The notes under the pieces: generated by a model | Seen by the model: only the letters and a program-made list of their open reading frames with translations | Databases searched by the model: none | What the model was told of the DNA's origin: nothing | Made by a program: the position numbers and the translations under genes | Part shown: positions 1-8,086 of the stretch, in pieces | Numbering within the stretch: position 1 is the first letter of the stretch | Layout of the letters: the number at the start of each line of letters is the position of its first letter | From: CAXTSE01 sp964246985 | GTDB taxonomy: Bacteria; Actinomycetota; Actinomycetes; Actinomycetales; Microbacteriaceae | Reading direction: 5' to 3' | Assembly: GCA_964246985.1 (NCBI GenBank) | Contig: CAXTSE010000007.1 | Span: 62,001 to 126,000, forward strand | Length of the DNA: 64,000 bases

Positions 1-6
1 CGCGTG

Positions 7-60
7 AGTTGCGTCGCGTGGTGGGTGCTGGGCGCTCAGCACCCACCTCGGAACGCAACT
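7..60. terminator. nested hairpin at the left edge
   Basis: Two nested inverted repeats share one axis. The outer arms are AGTTGCGT (7-14) and ACGCAACT (53-60). The inner arms are GTGGGTGCTG (21-30) and CAGCACCCAC (37-46). The hairpin would be long and GC-rich with no T-tract. It probably ends transcription of a gene lying left of the window. The 61-131 stretch after it shows nothing recognisable. Confidence 0.5.
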
Positions 61-131
61 CGACGTCGGGACAGGCGCACCCGCGTCAGACGGCTCGACG
101 CAGCGACGGGACGGCGGACGGGACGACGCAA

Positions 132-175
132 CGACACCCCACCCCCGCTTCTCAGCCAGCGGAGGTGGGGTGTCG
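132..175 (-). terminator. terminator of the surface-protein gene
   Basis: A 12-bp stem (132-143 pairs with 164-175, core ACACCCCACC/GGTGGGGTGT) encloses a second small stem, CCGCT/AGCGG (145-149 with 158-162). It lies 59 bp beyond the stop codon of the leftward surface-protein gene, which fits an intrinsic terminator without a U-tract, as is common in actinobacteria. Confidence 0.6.
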
Positions 176-234
176 CCTCGTCACGGTCCAGGCAGAGCGC
201 GCGACCCAACCGCGCACTCCGCCTCGGACCGGGT

Positions 235-2133
235 CTAGTCGACCGTCAGGCGGTCGCGGTTGCGGCGCAGGATCCGCACACCGATGAGGGCGAGGCCTGC
301 GACCACGAGCAGGTCGGCGATGAGCAGCAGGCCCATCGGCGACTGGCCGGTGAGGGCCAGGGTCTGCAGGTCGCATCCGGCCGGGCGGGTGAACGTGAAG
401 GTCCAGCTCGTCTGGGTTCCCTCACCGAAGCCGTAGGCAGGCGCGTTCGCGGCGGCGCTGACGGTGACGGTGCCGTTCTTCGTGACGGGGAATGTGCCCT
501 GCTTCGAGCTCGCCCCGTTCACGGTCCAGATGACGGCGGCCGGGTCGCGCAGGTCGTTCGACATCGTGATCGATCCGTTGGAGAAGCAGCTCATCCCTGA
601 GGACGCGGCGGACGGAGTGACCAGCGGTTCCGTCGGAAGGCAAGGTGCGCCGTCGATGTCGATCACGAACGGGAGCACGACTCCGGGGGCGAGCTGGTAC
701 TTCGTCTCGTCGTAGTCGATCGTGACAACGTGCCGACCCGGAGTCAGCGTGTAGTCACCCGCCGGGGCCGGCGATCCGTCGATGAAGTAGGCGACGTTCG
801 GCGTCACCGGGATGGTGACACTGCCGGGTACGGTGACGGCGTCGCCGACCTGTGCGCCTGCCGTGCCGGTCAGCCCGGAGTCGTCGCAGAACTGCTGCGT
901 GACGCTGGGGTTGATGTACGCCAGGTCGCGGAGGCAGCCGCCGGGGTCGGTGAACCGCAGGGTCTCGCTGAACGCGGGTGTCTGGTACTTGGTCGGGTCG
1001 TCGGCGCGGGCGGTGACGACGATGACCGAATCAGGCTGCGGGACCACGAACGTCGTGGTCTGCGTCAGCACCACATCCACCGCGGGGGCGCCGTCGGTGC
1101 TGACCTGGTAGATGACGTGCGGCACGTAGGTCAGCGTGTAGGTCGAGTCGGGCACCGAGCCGGGGTTGGCCTGGGTGTCGCAGACCGCCTGCACCGACGA
1201 GGGCTTGACCGGGAGGACCTGGGTGAGGCACGCGCCGGCCGGAAGGACGGTGAAGACGTCGTACACCTTCGCCCCGCCCTCGATCTCAGAGAACTTGTCG
1301 GCATCGCCGCGCGCGATGACCTGGATGGTCGTCACGCCCTCCGGGATCGTGTTGAGGCCGGCCGTGGCGGGCTTCTCGACGCCGTCGACCTTGACCGAGT
1401 AGATGACGCCGGTGACGGTGGGGATGAAGTACGTCGCCAGCGAGTGCTCACCGGGCTTCGTGCAGATCTGCTGCTGGAACGTGGGAGCGACCGGCACGAC
1501 CTTGCCGACACACGGGTCGGCGGGCGCCTGGAACGTGTAGTCCCACACCGTCTGGCCGGTCAGCTTGTAGCGCGAGTCGAGCGGCTTGGCCTCGGCGTGG
1601 ATCGGGACGCCGACGGTGGCGTTGTAGGTTCCCGCGGCGGTCTGCACGTTGTTGATGTACCAGACGACTCCGGTGCCGCCGATCGTGTACGTGGGAGTGG
1701 AGTAGCTGTTGGGGCCGTCGCACTGGGCCTGCGTCTTGGAGACGGTCGGCGAGGTCTCGATGCAGCCGGTCGGGAACGCGCCGCTGGCGATCGAGCCCGA
1801 GTTGCTGCTGTAGACGTTGGTCTGAGCCCAGAAGCCCTTGAGGGTGAGGGTCAGGTTCTGCGGGGCACTGACGGTCTGGACGAAGGTCTTCGTCTCGCCG
1901 TTGGCCAGGGTCGTGCCGACCGGGACCAGCGACGGGTTGCTGGTCTCCTTGATCTCCTCCGACTTGTCGGACTCGGAGTTCACGACGGTCCAGGTCACGG
2001 TGTAGCCGGTCGGCGAGCACACGACGGCGGCGCTGATGGTGTTGTGGTGGGCGCTGGCGGGGCTGGCGACCAGGGCGACGACGCCCAGGGCGAGGACGGC
2101 CGTGGTGAGACCGGCCAGGATCTTCTTCAACAT
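235..2133 (-). CDS. secreted, sortase-anchored repeat surface protein
   Basis: The protein has 632 residues. The chosen ATG is followed by a classical signal peptide (MLKKILAGL, hydrophobic core, Ala-Ser-Ala then His-His at the cleavage site), and AAGGAA sits about 11 nt upstream; longer in-frame starts add a low-complexity Pro/Arg leader and are rejected. The mature part looks like one N-terminal module plus five repeats of about 90-100 residues. Each repeat starts near a Pro-x-x-x-Gln-x-x-Cys pattern and ends with another Cys, which suggests disulfide-bonded beta-sandwich domains. The C-terminus is LALTGQ, a hydrophobic helix, then Arg-Arg-Asn-Arg. That is an LAxTG-type sorting signal, the motif known for class E sortases, and such a sortase is at 38145-38918. 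The ligand is unknown; an adhesin or S-layer-like role is only inference. Confidence 0.8.
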   Translation of the reverse strand: MLKKILAGLTTAVLALGVVALVASPASAHHNTISAAVVCSPTGYTVTWTVVNSESDKSEEIKETSNPSLVPVGTTLANGETKTFVQTVSAPQNLTLTLKGFWAQTNVYSSNSGSIASGAFPTGCIETSPTVSKTQAQCDGPNSYSTPTYTIGGTGVVWYINNVQTAAGTYNATVGVPIHAEAKPLDSRYKLTGQTVWDYTFQAPADPCVGKVVPVAPTFQQQICTKPGEHSLATYFIPTVTGVIYSVKVDGVEKPATAGLNTIPEGVTTIQVIARGDADKFSEIEGGAKVYDVFTVLPAGACLTQVLPVKPSSVQAVCDTQANPGSVPDSTYTLTYVPHVIYQVSTDGAPAVDVVLTQTTTFVVPQPDSVIVVTARADDPTKYQTPAFSETLRFTDPGGCLRDLAYINPSVTQQFCDDSGLTGTAGAQVGDAVTVPGSVTIPVTPNVAYFIDGSPAPAGDYTLTPGRHVVTIDYDETKYQLAPGVVLPFVIDIDGAPCLPTEPLVTPSAASSGMSCFSNGSITMSNDLRDPAAVIWTVNGASSKQGTFPVTKNGTVTVSAAANAPAYGFGEGTQTSWTFTFTRPAGCDLQTLALTGQSPMGLLLIADLLVVAGLALIGVRILRRNRDRLTVD

Positions 2134-2518
2134 GCTCGGGGGTTCCTTGCTGAGAGGAGAGAGCTGCGTAAGGCAGTGGGGTACGCGACGCGCTGAGGGG
2201 CAGCGCGGCAGGGCTCGCGACGGCGCGACAGCGCGGGCGCGTCCGGATGGACCGGTGGGGGGACGAGGGGGAATCGGGGGGAGATTCCGGGGGGGTTCGG
2301 GGTGTGACGGGGGATCGGGTGGTGGTTCTGTGACTCCTTGGTGCTGTCTGATCCTGGTGGGGGAGCGCGGTGGTTCGGGGACGCGCACAGGGGGTGACAG
2401 GGCCACAGTAGCGAAGTCCCCCATTCCGGGGACATGACCTGAGGGTTAAGGGGACGGGTTAAACCTCAGCGCACCTGAGATGGAGGTGCCGGCGAGGGCC
2501 AGACAGGGGCTGCGGAGG
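2134..2518 (-). promoter_or_regulatory. upstream region of the surface-protein gene
   Basis: These 385 bp hold no convincing gene. Two direct copies of GGGTTAA (2443-2449 and 2456-2462, start-to-start 13 bp) and an inverted repeat TCCCC-N6-GGGGA (2417-2432) lie about 300 bp upstream of the surface-protein ATG. They look like regulator-binding sites, but the regulator is unknown. The stretch nearest the gene is G-rich with no clear -10 box, so the leader may be long. Confidence 0.35.
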
Positions 2519-3427
2519 TCAGTGCACGTACTCGAGGAGGTCGAATCCGACCGTGCGCATAGCGTCGAGCACGCGCAGGCGGGCCGGCATCCCGCTGTCG
2601 TTGAACTGAACCGAGACCGCGTACGACACGGCTGCCCGCGGTCCACGCAGCACGCCCGCCTCCGAGCGGACGCCGTCGTCGGTTCCGGTCTTGTTGACGA
2701 GGAGCACGCCGTGGTCGACTCCGCGATGCGAGAGGGGATCGAGGCCGAATGCGCTCGCCACCATCGACAGGTCGGCGTTCAGCGAGAGCCAGCCGAGCAC
2801 GCGGCTCGAGGTCAGGCTGTCGACGACCTGCCCGCGCGCGAGGGCGGAGAAGAGCCAGGTGAGCTCGGCTGTCGAGCCGACCGAGAGCTGCGGTGCGTCG
2901 TCCGGGCCGCGGCTGTCGCGCACGAGGTCGAGCAGCGCCGTGCGCATCAGCCCCAGCGACTCGGTGCGCGCGCGCACCGCCTGCAGGCCGACCTGGCGCA
3001 GGAGCACGTTGGTCGCGAGGTTGTCGCTGGTCGCGCCGACGAGGGATGCGAGATCGGCGACCGGGAGCGAGGGCGCCTGGAGGTGCTGCCACACGCCCGA
3101 GTCGCCCACCGAATCCCGCATCGTCTTGTCGAGGACGCCGTACCCGGTGAAATCGCGCTCGGTCAGGCGTGCCGACACCTCGATCAGCAGCAGGATCTTG
3201 CCGACCGACGCCGTCGGCAGCACGATCCGCTCGTCGATGGCCACGAGCGTCTTGCCGGTGTCGAGATCGGTGACCGAGGCCGACACCTGGGCACCCTCGT
3301 AGGCCAGATCGCCGAGAGCCGTGAACGTGTTGGCGAAGTTCTCCGCCGACTGCAGCGCCCGGTGCGCGGGCGCACGGGGGGTCCGCACGCGGGTGCGGCG
3401 TTCACGGCTGGGGGCGATGTCTACCAA
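2519..3427 (-). CDS. class A beta-lactamase-like serine hydrolase
   Basis: The protein has 302 residues. The serine penicillin-recognising motifs are all visible: S74-V-G-K77 (SxxK), S134-D-N136 (SDN) and K246-T-G248 (KTG). The fold order matches the class A beta-lactamase family. The ExxLN omega-loop motif that supplies the deacylating Glu of true class A enzymes is not visible between the SDN and KTG boxes; that stretch reads RDSRGPDDAPQLSVG. There is also no signal peptide. A hydrolase or esterase of the same fold, possibly cytoplasmic, is therefore as likely as a resistance enzyme. The TTG start overlaps the stop of the upstream peptidase gene by 7 nt, so the two are probably co-transcribed. 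A GTG at codon 13 or so is an alternative start. Confidence 0.75.
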   Translation of the reverse strand: MVDIAPSRERRTRVRTPRAPAHRALQSAENFANTFTALGDLAYEGAQVSASVTDLDTGKTLVAIDERIVLPTASVGKILLLIEVSARLTERDFTGYGVLDKTMRDSVGDSGVWQHLQAPSLPVADLASLVGATSDNLATNVLLRQVGLQAVRARTESLGLMRTALLDLVRDSRGPDDAPQLSVGSTAELTWLFSALARGQVVDSLTSSRVLGWLSLNADLSMVASAFGLDPLSHRGVDHGVLLVNKTGTDDGVRSEAGVLRGPRAAVSYAVSVQFNDSGMPARLRVLDAMRTVGFDLLEYVH

Positions 3428-4177
3428 ATGGTGACCCTGTCGTCGGGATCGAGCCAGAGGGCGTCGGACGGGCCGACGTCGAAGGTGGAGTAGAACGCTT
3501 CGATGTTACGGACGATCTGGTTGCAGCGGAACTCGTTCGGCGAATGCGGGTCGATCGAGATCAGCCGGATCGCCTCCTCGTCGCGCAGCTTCGCCTGCCA
3601 GGCCTGCGCCCAGCTGAGGAAGAAGCGCTCGGCCGCGGACAGTCCGCCGACGACGGGCGGCTCGGCCCCCTCGAGCGAGAGGAGGTACGCCTTCCAGGCG
3701 ATCGACAGCCCTCCGAGATCGCCGATGTTCTCGCCGATGGTCAGGGCTCCATTGACGTGGTGATCGGGGATCGCGGCCGGCGCCAGCGCGTCGTACTGCG
3801 CGATGAGCGAGGCGGTGCGCTGCTCGAACGCCTCCCGGTCGGCCTCCGTCCACCAGTCGGTGAGGCGTCCGTCGCCGTCGTACCGCGACCCCTGGTCGTC
3901 GAATCCATGGCCGATCTCGTGGCCGATGACCGCGCCGATCGCGCCGTAGTTGGCCGCCGCATCCCGGTTCTCATCGAAGAAGGGGTGCTGGAGGATCGCG
4001 GCCGGGAACACGATCTCGTTGAAGCCGGGGTTGTAGTACGCGTTGATCGTCTGCGGCGTCATGAACCACTCGTCGCGGTCGATCGGCTTGCCGATCTTGC
4101 CCAGCTCGCGCTGGAACTCGAACTCGGTGGTCGCGCGCACGTTGGCGATCACGTCGTCGGGCACGATCTCGAGGCTC
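3421..4177 (-). CDS. pepO: M13 metallopeptidase, C-terminal part (gene cut by gap)
   Basis: This is the C-terminal part of a neprilysin-family (M13) zinc endopeptidase. It carries the HEIGH zinc motif (about residues 493-497 of the rebuilt protein), a second zinc-ligand stretch ENIGDLGG, and the usual family ending in Trp (VTIW). The N-terminal part is at 4292-5540 in a different frame. If the 26-bp duplicated sequence on the two sides of the gap is collapsed (140 nt removed), both parts fall in one frame and give an uninterrupted protein of about 659 residues, the usual M13 length. The gene is therefore probably intact in the organism and broken only in this assembly. M13 enzymes cut short peptides; the protein has no obvious signal peptide and may be cytoplasmic. 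Confidence 0.85.
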
Positions 4178-4187
4178 NNNNNNNNNN
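4178..4187. other. assembly gap (10 Ns)
   Basis: Ten unknown bases join two contigs. The length of ten is a scaffolding placeholder. The flanks share an identical 26-bp sequence, so the true gap is probably an overlap and not missing DNA. Confidence 0.97.
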
Positions 4188-4291
4188 CAATTGCTTGGAT
4201 GTGAGGGTCAGCTTCTCATGGTCATCGGATTCATCGGGCTCGGCCTCATGGGCGCGGGCTTCACCAGGCGGCTCGTCGCGACCGGTCATCG
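4188..4291 (+). other. foreign contig end: start of a GxGxMG NAD-dependent dehydrogenase gene
   Basis: About 104 bp right of the gap does not belong to the peptidase gene. From an ATG at 4218 it encodes MVIGFIGLGLMGAGFTRRL, the Rossmann start (GLGxMG) of the 3-hydroxyisobutyrate dehydrogenase / 6-phosphogluconate dehydrogenase superfamily. The frame runs on into the shared 26-bp sequence as GHDLEA, which is plausible for that family. This looks like a short stretch from another locus joined through a shared k-mer. It is not the gnd gene at 49496, whose N-terminus differs. Confidence 0.75.
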
Positions 4292-4317
4292 CGTCGTCGG
4301 GCACGATCTCGAGGCTC
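4292..4317. repeat. 26-bp duplicate of 4152-4177 flanking the gap
   Basis: The sequence beginning CGTCGTCGGGCACG and ending GAGGCTC is identical at 4152-4177 and 4292-4317, the copies lying 140 bp apart on either side of the Ns. In the peptidase frame both encode the same residues (LEIVPDD on the minus strand). It is best explained as one genomic sequence represented at both contig ends. Confidence 0.85.
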
Positions 4318-5540
4318 GAGTAGTCGCGCCAGGTGTCGGGGTAGCCGATCTTGGGCGTGAACTTGCCGAGCTTGTCGAGCGCGCGCTCGCGGGTCTCGTC
4401 GGTCATCCACTCGAGGGTCGAGATGGAGGCGCGGTAGGCCTCGACGAGGTGCGCGACCAGGTCGTCCATCGCCGTCTTGGCGTCGGGGCTGAAGTGGCGC
4501 TCGACGTAGATGCGGCCGATCGCCTCGCCGAGCGCGCCCTCGGTCACGCTCACGCCTCGCTTCCATCGCGCGCGCAGCTCGGGGGTGCCCGTGAGCGTCC
4601 TGCCGTAGAAGTCGAAGTTGGCCTGCACGACCTCGGACTGCAGGTAGGGCGACACCGACCGGATGAGCTGCCAGCGCAGCCAGTCGCGCCACGCCTCGAG
4701 GTGGTCGTCGACGAGCAGCGACGCGAGCCCCTCGACGAAGCTCGGCTGACGCACGACGACCTCGTCGAACGAGCCCGCCGGCACGTCCATCGCGTCGAGC
4801 CAGCCGCCGAGAAGGGAGCCGCCCGCCGTGCCGCCCGCGAGCGTCTCGACCTGGGCCCACGGCATCGGGTTGTACGTGGCCTGGCTGTCTCGGGTGCGCA
4901 CGTTGTCCCAGTGGTGGGATGCGATGGCCGTCTCGAGGTCGAAGACACGCTGGGCACGGGCGGGCGCGTCGTCGATCCCCGCCATCGTGAGGATGCGCTC
5001 GAGGTGCGCGCGGTAGGCGGTGCGGATCTCGGCGAACTTCTCGTCGCGATAGTAGGACTCGTCGGGAAGACCGAGTCCGCCCTGCTCGAGGAAGACCAGG
5101 TAGCGTTCGGGGGCTCCGGGATCGTTGTCGACGAAGGCACCCAGGAACCCGTGCGTGCCGAGCCGCTCGAAGCGGCCGAGCGCCGCGAGGAAGGCCGGGA
5201 CCGAGTCGATCGCGGCGACGCTGTCGAGGTCGGGCGTCAGGACCGCCCACCCGTCGGACTCGATCTTCTGCTCGTCCATGAAGCTCGCGTAGAGGTCGCC
5301 GATCTTGCGGGCCTCGGTGCCGGGCTCGGCCGCCTGCGACTCCTCGATGATCGCCCGGACAGCCCTCTCGGCCTCCTCCGCGAGCACGTAGAACGAGCCG
5401 TAGCGCGCCTTGTCGGAGGGGATCTCGGTACGGGCGATCCACTTGCCGTTGACGTGCCGGAACAGATCGTCCTGCGGACGCACCGCCGGGTCCAGCTCGT
5501 CGAGGTCGATTCCGGGGTTCGTTTGCGCGCCGCTGGCCAT
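4292..5540 (-). CDS. pepO: M13 metallopeptidase, N-terminal part (gene cut by gap)
   Basis: This is the N-terminal two thirds of the M13 peptidase whose catalytic part is at 3421-4177. It begins MASGAQTNPGIDLDELDP, then shows the family pattern of a short leader followed by a DLFRHVNGKW stretch typical of bacterial M13 enzymes. The large helical N-terminal domain follows. There is no membrane anchor or signal peptide. A TAGGCT -10-like hexamer ends 6 nt before the ATG, so the mRNA may be leaderless. It is divergent from the MATE gene, only 18 bp away. Confidence 0.85.
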
Positions 5541-5558
5541 GGTGGAAGCCTACGAGGC

Positions 5559-6923
5559 ATGACCGACCGTCGCTCGACCTCGGCCATCCGGCGTCCCGGC
5601 AGGTCGCCGCTCGACCGGCAGATCCTCGCGCTGGCCGTGCCCGCGCTCGGCGCCCTGATCGCCGAGCCGCTGTTCCTGGCGACCGACACGGCGCTCATCG
5701 GCCACCTCGGATCGGCCCCTCTCGCCGGCCTCGGCATCGCCTCGACGGTGCTGCAGACGGCTGTGGGCCTGCTGGTGTTCCTGGCCTACGCGACCACGCC
5801 GACGGTCGCCCGACGCCTCGGGGCGGGGGATCCGGCGGGAGCCGTGCGCGCCGGGATCGACGGACTGTGGCTGGCTCTCGGCCTCGGCGCGGTGCTCGCG
5901 GCGGCAGGAGCCGCGCTCACGCCCGCGGCGGTCGCGGCGTTCGGACCGAGCGCCGCGGTCGCCGCGCAGGCCGAGACCTACCTCCGCATCTCGACCCTGG
6001 GCCTCCCGTCGATGCTGGTCGTCATCGCGGCCACCGGGCTGTTCCGCGGGCTGCAGGACACGCGCACTCCGCTGGTCATCGCAGGGGTCGGCTTCGCGGC
6101 CAACGCCGCGCTCAACGCGCTCCTCATCTACGGCCTCGGCTGGGGGATCGCGGGATCGGCGATCGGCACGGTGCTCGCACAGACCGGCATGGCGGCAGCC
6201 TGCGTCGTGATCGCGATCCGCCACGCCCGGCGCCTGGGTGCGGCTCTGCGGCCAGGGCTGACGGGCGTGTCCGGGTCGGCGGTCGCCGGCGGGTGGCTGC
6301 TGCTGCGAACCGTCTCGCTGCGTGTCGCCCTCGTCGCCACCACCGTCGTGGCGACGTCGGCCGGCACGACCACCCTGGCTGCCACGCAGGTGCTGCTCAC
6401 TCTGTACTTCCTGGCCGCGCTCGCCCTCGACGCGTTCGCGATCGCCGGCCAGGCGATGGTGGGCCACGCCCTGGGCGCGAACGATGCGGATCGGGTGCGC
6501 GCCACGCTCGCCCGGCTGCTGCTGTGGGGCCTCCTGACCTCGCTCGCTGTCGCCATCCTTCTCGCGGTACTCAGCCCGGTGTTCGGCAACGTCTTCACGA
6601 CAGACCCCGCCGTGCTCGCCGCCATCCCGTCCGGACTGCTGGTGCTCGCGGCGTCCCTCCCGATCGGCGCCGTCGTCTTCGTCCTCGACGGTGTGCTGAT
6701 CGGCGCGGGGGATGCGCGCTATCTGGCGTGGACCGGCGTGATCAACCTGGCCGTGTACCTCCCGCTGCTCTGGTGGGCGTCCCGCGCTCCCGACGGCACC
6801 GCGGCGGTCACCGCGATCCAGGCGGCCTTCTGCCTGGGCTACCTGGCGGCGCGTGCCGTCACCCTGTCGCTGCGCGTCCGCGGATCGGCGTGGATGGTCG
6901 TCGGGGCCCGGTCCGGCTCCTGA
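5559..6923 (+). CDS. MATE-family efflux transporter (DinF-like)
   Basis: A 454-residue integral membrane protein with about twelve hydrophobic segments in two similar halves, as in the multidrug and toxic compound extrusion family. The first helices read ILALAVPALGALIAEPLF and FLATDTALIGHLG, typical of the DinF branch, with a further family-like stretch ATGLFRGLQDTRTPL about 170 residues in. It should export cationic or other small molecules by ion antiport; the substrate cannot be told. The ATG follows GAGG closely. It starts 18 bp from the divergent peptidase gene and converges on the LacI gene. Confidence 0.85.
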   Translation: MTDRRSTSAIRRPGRSPLDRQILALAVPALGALIAEPLFLATDTALIGHLGSAPLAGLGIASTVLQTAVGLLVFLAYATTPTVARRLGAGDPAGAVRAGIDGLWLALGLGAVLAAAGAALTPAAVAAFGPSAAVAAQAETYLRISTLGLPSMLVVIAATGLFRGLQDTRTPLVIAGVGFAANAALNALLIYGLGWGIAGSAIGTVLAQTGMAAACVVIAIRHARRLGAALRPGLTGVSGSAVAGGWLLLRTVSLRVALVATTVVATSAGTTTLAATQVLLTLYFLAALALDAFAIAGQAMVGHALGANDADRVRATLARLLLWGLLTSLAVAILLAVLSPVFGNVFTTDPAVLAAIPSGLLVLAASLPIGAVVFVLDGVLIGAGDARYLAWTGVINLAVYLPLLWWASRAPDGTAAVTAIQAAFCLGYLAARAVTLSLRVRGSAWMVVGARSGS

Positions 6924-6942
6924 CAGCTCAGCGCTCGAGCTG
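6924..6942. terminator. hairpin between MATE and LacI genes
   Basis: CAGCTC (6924-6929) pairs with GAGCTG (6937-6942) across a 7-nt loop, in the 23 bp between two convergent stop codons. It is a short stem without a T-run and may serve both directions. Confidence 0.4.
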
Positions 6943-6946
6943 CGAA

Positions 6947-8014
6947 CTACCTCGCCGCGGGTCCGGTCGTCGTGCCGATCCGCAGCTCGCACTCGAGCTG
7001 CACCGCCCCCGGCTGCTCCCCCGCGAGCGCAGCCAGCACGGCCTCGGCGGCGACCCTGCCCTTGGCGGTCGCCGGCTGCACGAGCGTGGTCAGCGTGTGC
7101 GCCGTCGCGCCCTCGAGCCGCGCCCCGTCGAATCCGAGCACGCTGAGCTCCTCGGGCACGGCGATGCCGAGCTCCTCGGCCGCGCGCAGCACTCCGACCG
7201 CGAGCAGGTCGCTCTGCGCGATGATCGCGGTGGGGCGCTCCTCGGGGTCGCCGGCCAGCAGCTCGCGCGCAGCCCGCAGGCCCTCGTCGATGGTGCTGCC
7301 GCCCGCCGACAGGCCGGCCGCGGTCGGGAAGACCTCGCGCGTGCCGTGCAGCCGCTCCATGGTCGTGTACGCGGTCGCCGCGGCCTCGCCCTCGGCTGTC
7401 AGCGGGCCGCGGGTGCGCGCGTTGTCGAGCGGCAGCGTGACGAGCGCGATGCGCTGGTGGCCGAGCTCACGCAGGTGCTCCGCCCCGCGCCTGCTCGAGA
7501 CGCGGTTGTCGAGGTCGATCGAGACGACGTCGGGCATCGACTCCGCCTCGACGGCCACCAGGGGGATGCGGCGGCGGTGCAGCGCCTCGACGGTCCCCCC
7601 GATGTCGGTGCTGCAGGCGAGCAGGATCGCGGCGTCCATCTGGGCGGCCGTCAAATCGGTACCGCCGTCGGCAGCCAACGGGATGACGAGCAGGCCGATC
7701 CGCTCGTCGCCGAGCCCCTCCCCGATGCCGTCGAGCAGCGCGAGGTTCATCGGATCCCGGAACGCCTCGGCGAGGGTGTCCTCGGTGATGACGGCGACGA
7801 CCCCGGAACGTCCCCGGCGCAGCGACCGAGCCGTCGGATCCGGCCCCGCGTAGTCGAGCTCGGCAGCGGCCGCCAGCACCCGCTCGCGCCGGACCGCCGA
7901 CACCGGCCCCGCCCCGCTGAACACGAGCGACGCCGTCGACACCGAGACTCCGGCCCGTGCCGCGACAGCGGCGAGCGTGGGCCGCGTCGCCTGGGTTGTT
8001 GCCGCGTCATCCAT
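6947..8014 (-). CDS. LacI-family transcriptional regulator
   Basis: A 355-residue protein with an N-terminal LacI helix-turn-helix (TLAAVAARAGVSVSTASLVF, about residues 13-32), a hinge region, and a periplasmic-binding-protein-like effector domain (GVVAVITEDTLAEAF onward; the C-terminal half has SVLGFDGARLEG and LTTLVQPA). The effector is probably a sugar or nucleoside-like small molecule; the sequence does not show which. The gene diverges from the MFS gene at 8087. A tandem 14-bp operator lies in the shared 72-bp region, just behind a TACAGT -10-like box on its own strand, which predicts autorepression and control of the transporter. Confidence 0.88.
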   Translation of the reverse strand: MDDAATTQATRPTLAAVAARAGVSVSTASLVFSGAGPVSAVRRERVLAAAAELDYAGPDPTARSLRRGRSGVVAVITEDTLAEAFRDPMNLALLDGIGEGLGDERIGLLVIPLAADGGTDLTAAQMDAAILLACSTDIGGTVEALHRRRIPLVAVEAESMPDVVSIDLDNRVSSRRGAEHLRELGHQRIALVTLPLDNARTRGPLTAEGEAAATAYTTMERLHGTREVFPTAAGLSAGGSTIDEGLRAARELLAGDPEERPTAIIAQSDLLAVGVLRAAEELGIAVPEELSVLGFDGARLEGATAHTLTTLVQPATAKGRVAAEAVLAALAGEQPGAVQLECELRIGTTTGPAAR

Positions 8015-8029
8015 GGGTTGCTACTGTAC

Positions 8030-8057
8030 TCGAAACGATTCGATCGAAACGATTCGA
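8030..8057. promoter_or_regulatory. tandem LacI-type operators
   Basis: Two back-to-back identical copies of TCGAAACGATTCGA occupy 8030-8043 and 8044-8057. Each is a near-palindrome with the central CG usual for LacI-family sites. They sit between the divergent lacI-type and MFS genes, 2 bp upstream of a TACAGT (8023-8028, minus strand) that could be the regulator's -10. Confidence 0.7.
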
Positions 8058-8086
8058 TTTCCGCCCGTCGATCAGCCAGGACACCC

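Noticed and set aside
730..2196. A 488-codon rightward frame over the surface protein
   Set aside because: It lacks any domain or membrane pattern, is Arg/Val/Gly-rich, and lies antisense to a protein with a clear signal peptide and anchor.
4218..4317. A real short dehydrogenase gene at the gap
   Set aside because: Only about 33 codons exist before the sequence becomes the peptidase on the other strand; it is a contig-end fragment.
4191..6923. A single rightward reading frame of about 910 codons covering the peptidase and the MATE gene
   Set aside because: Its first half is the antisense shadow of the M13 peptidase; only the part from the ATG at 5559 is the transporter.
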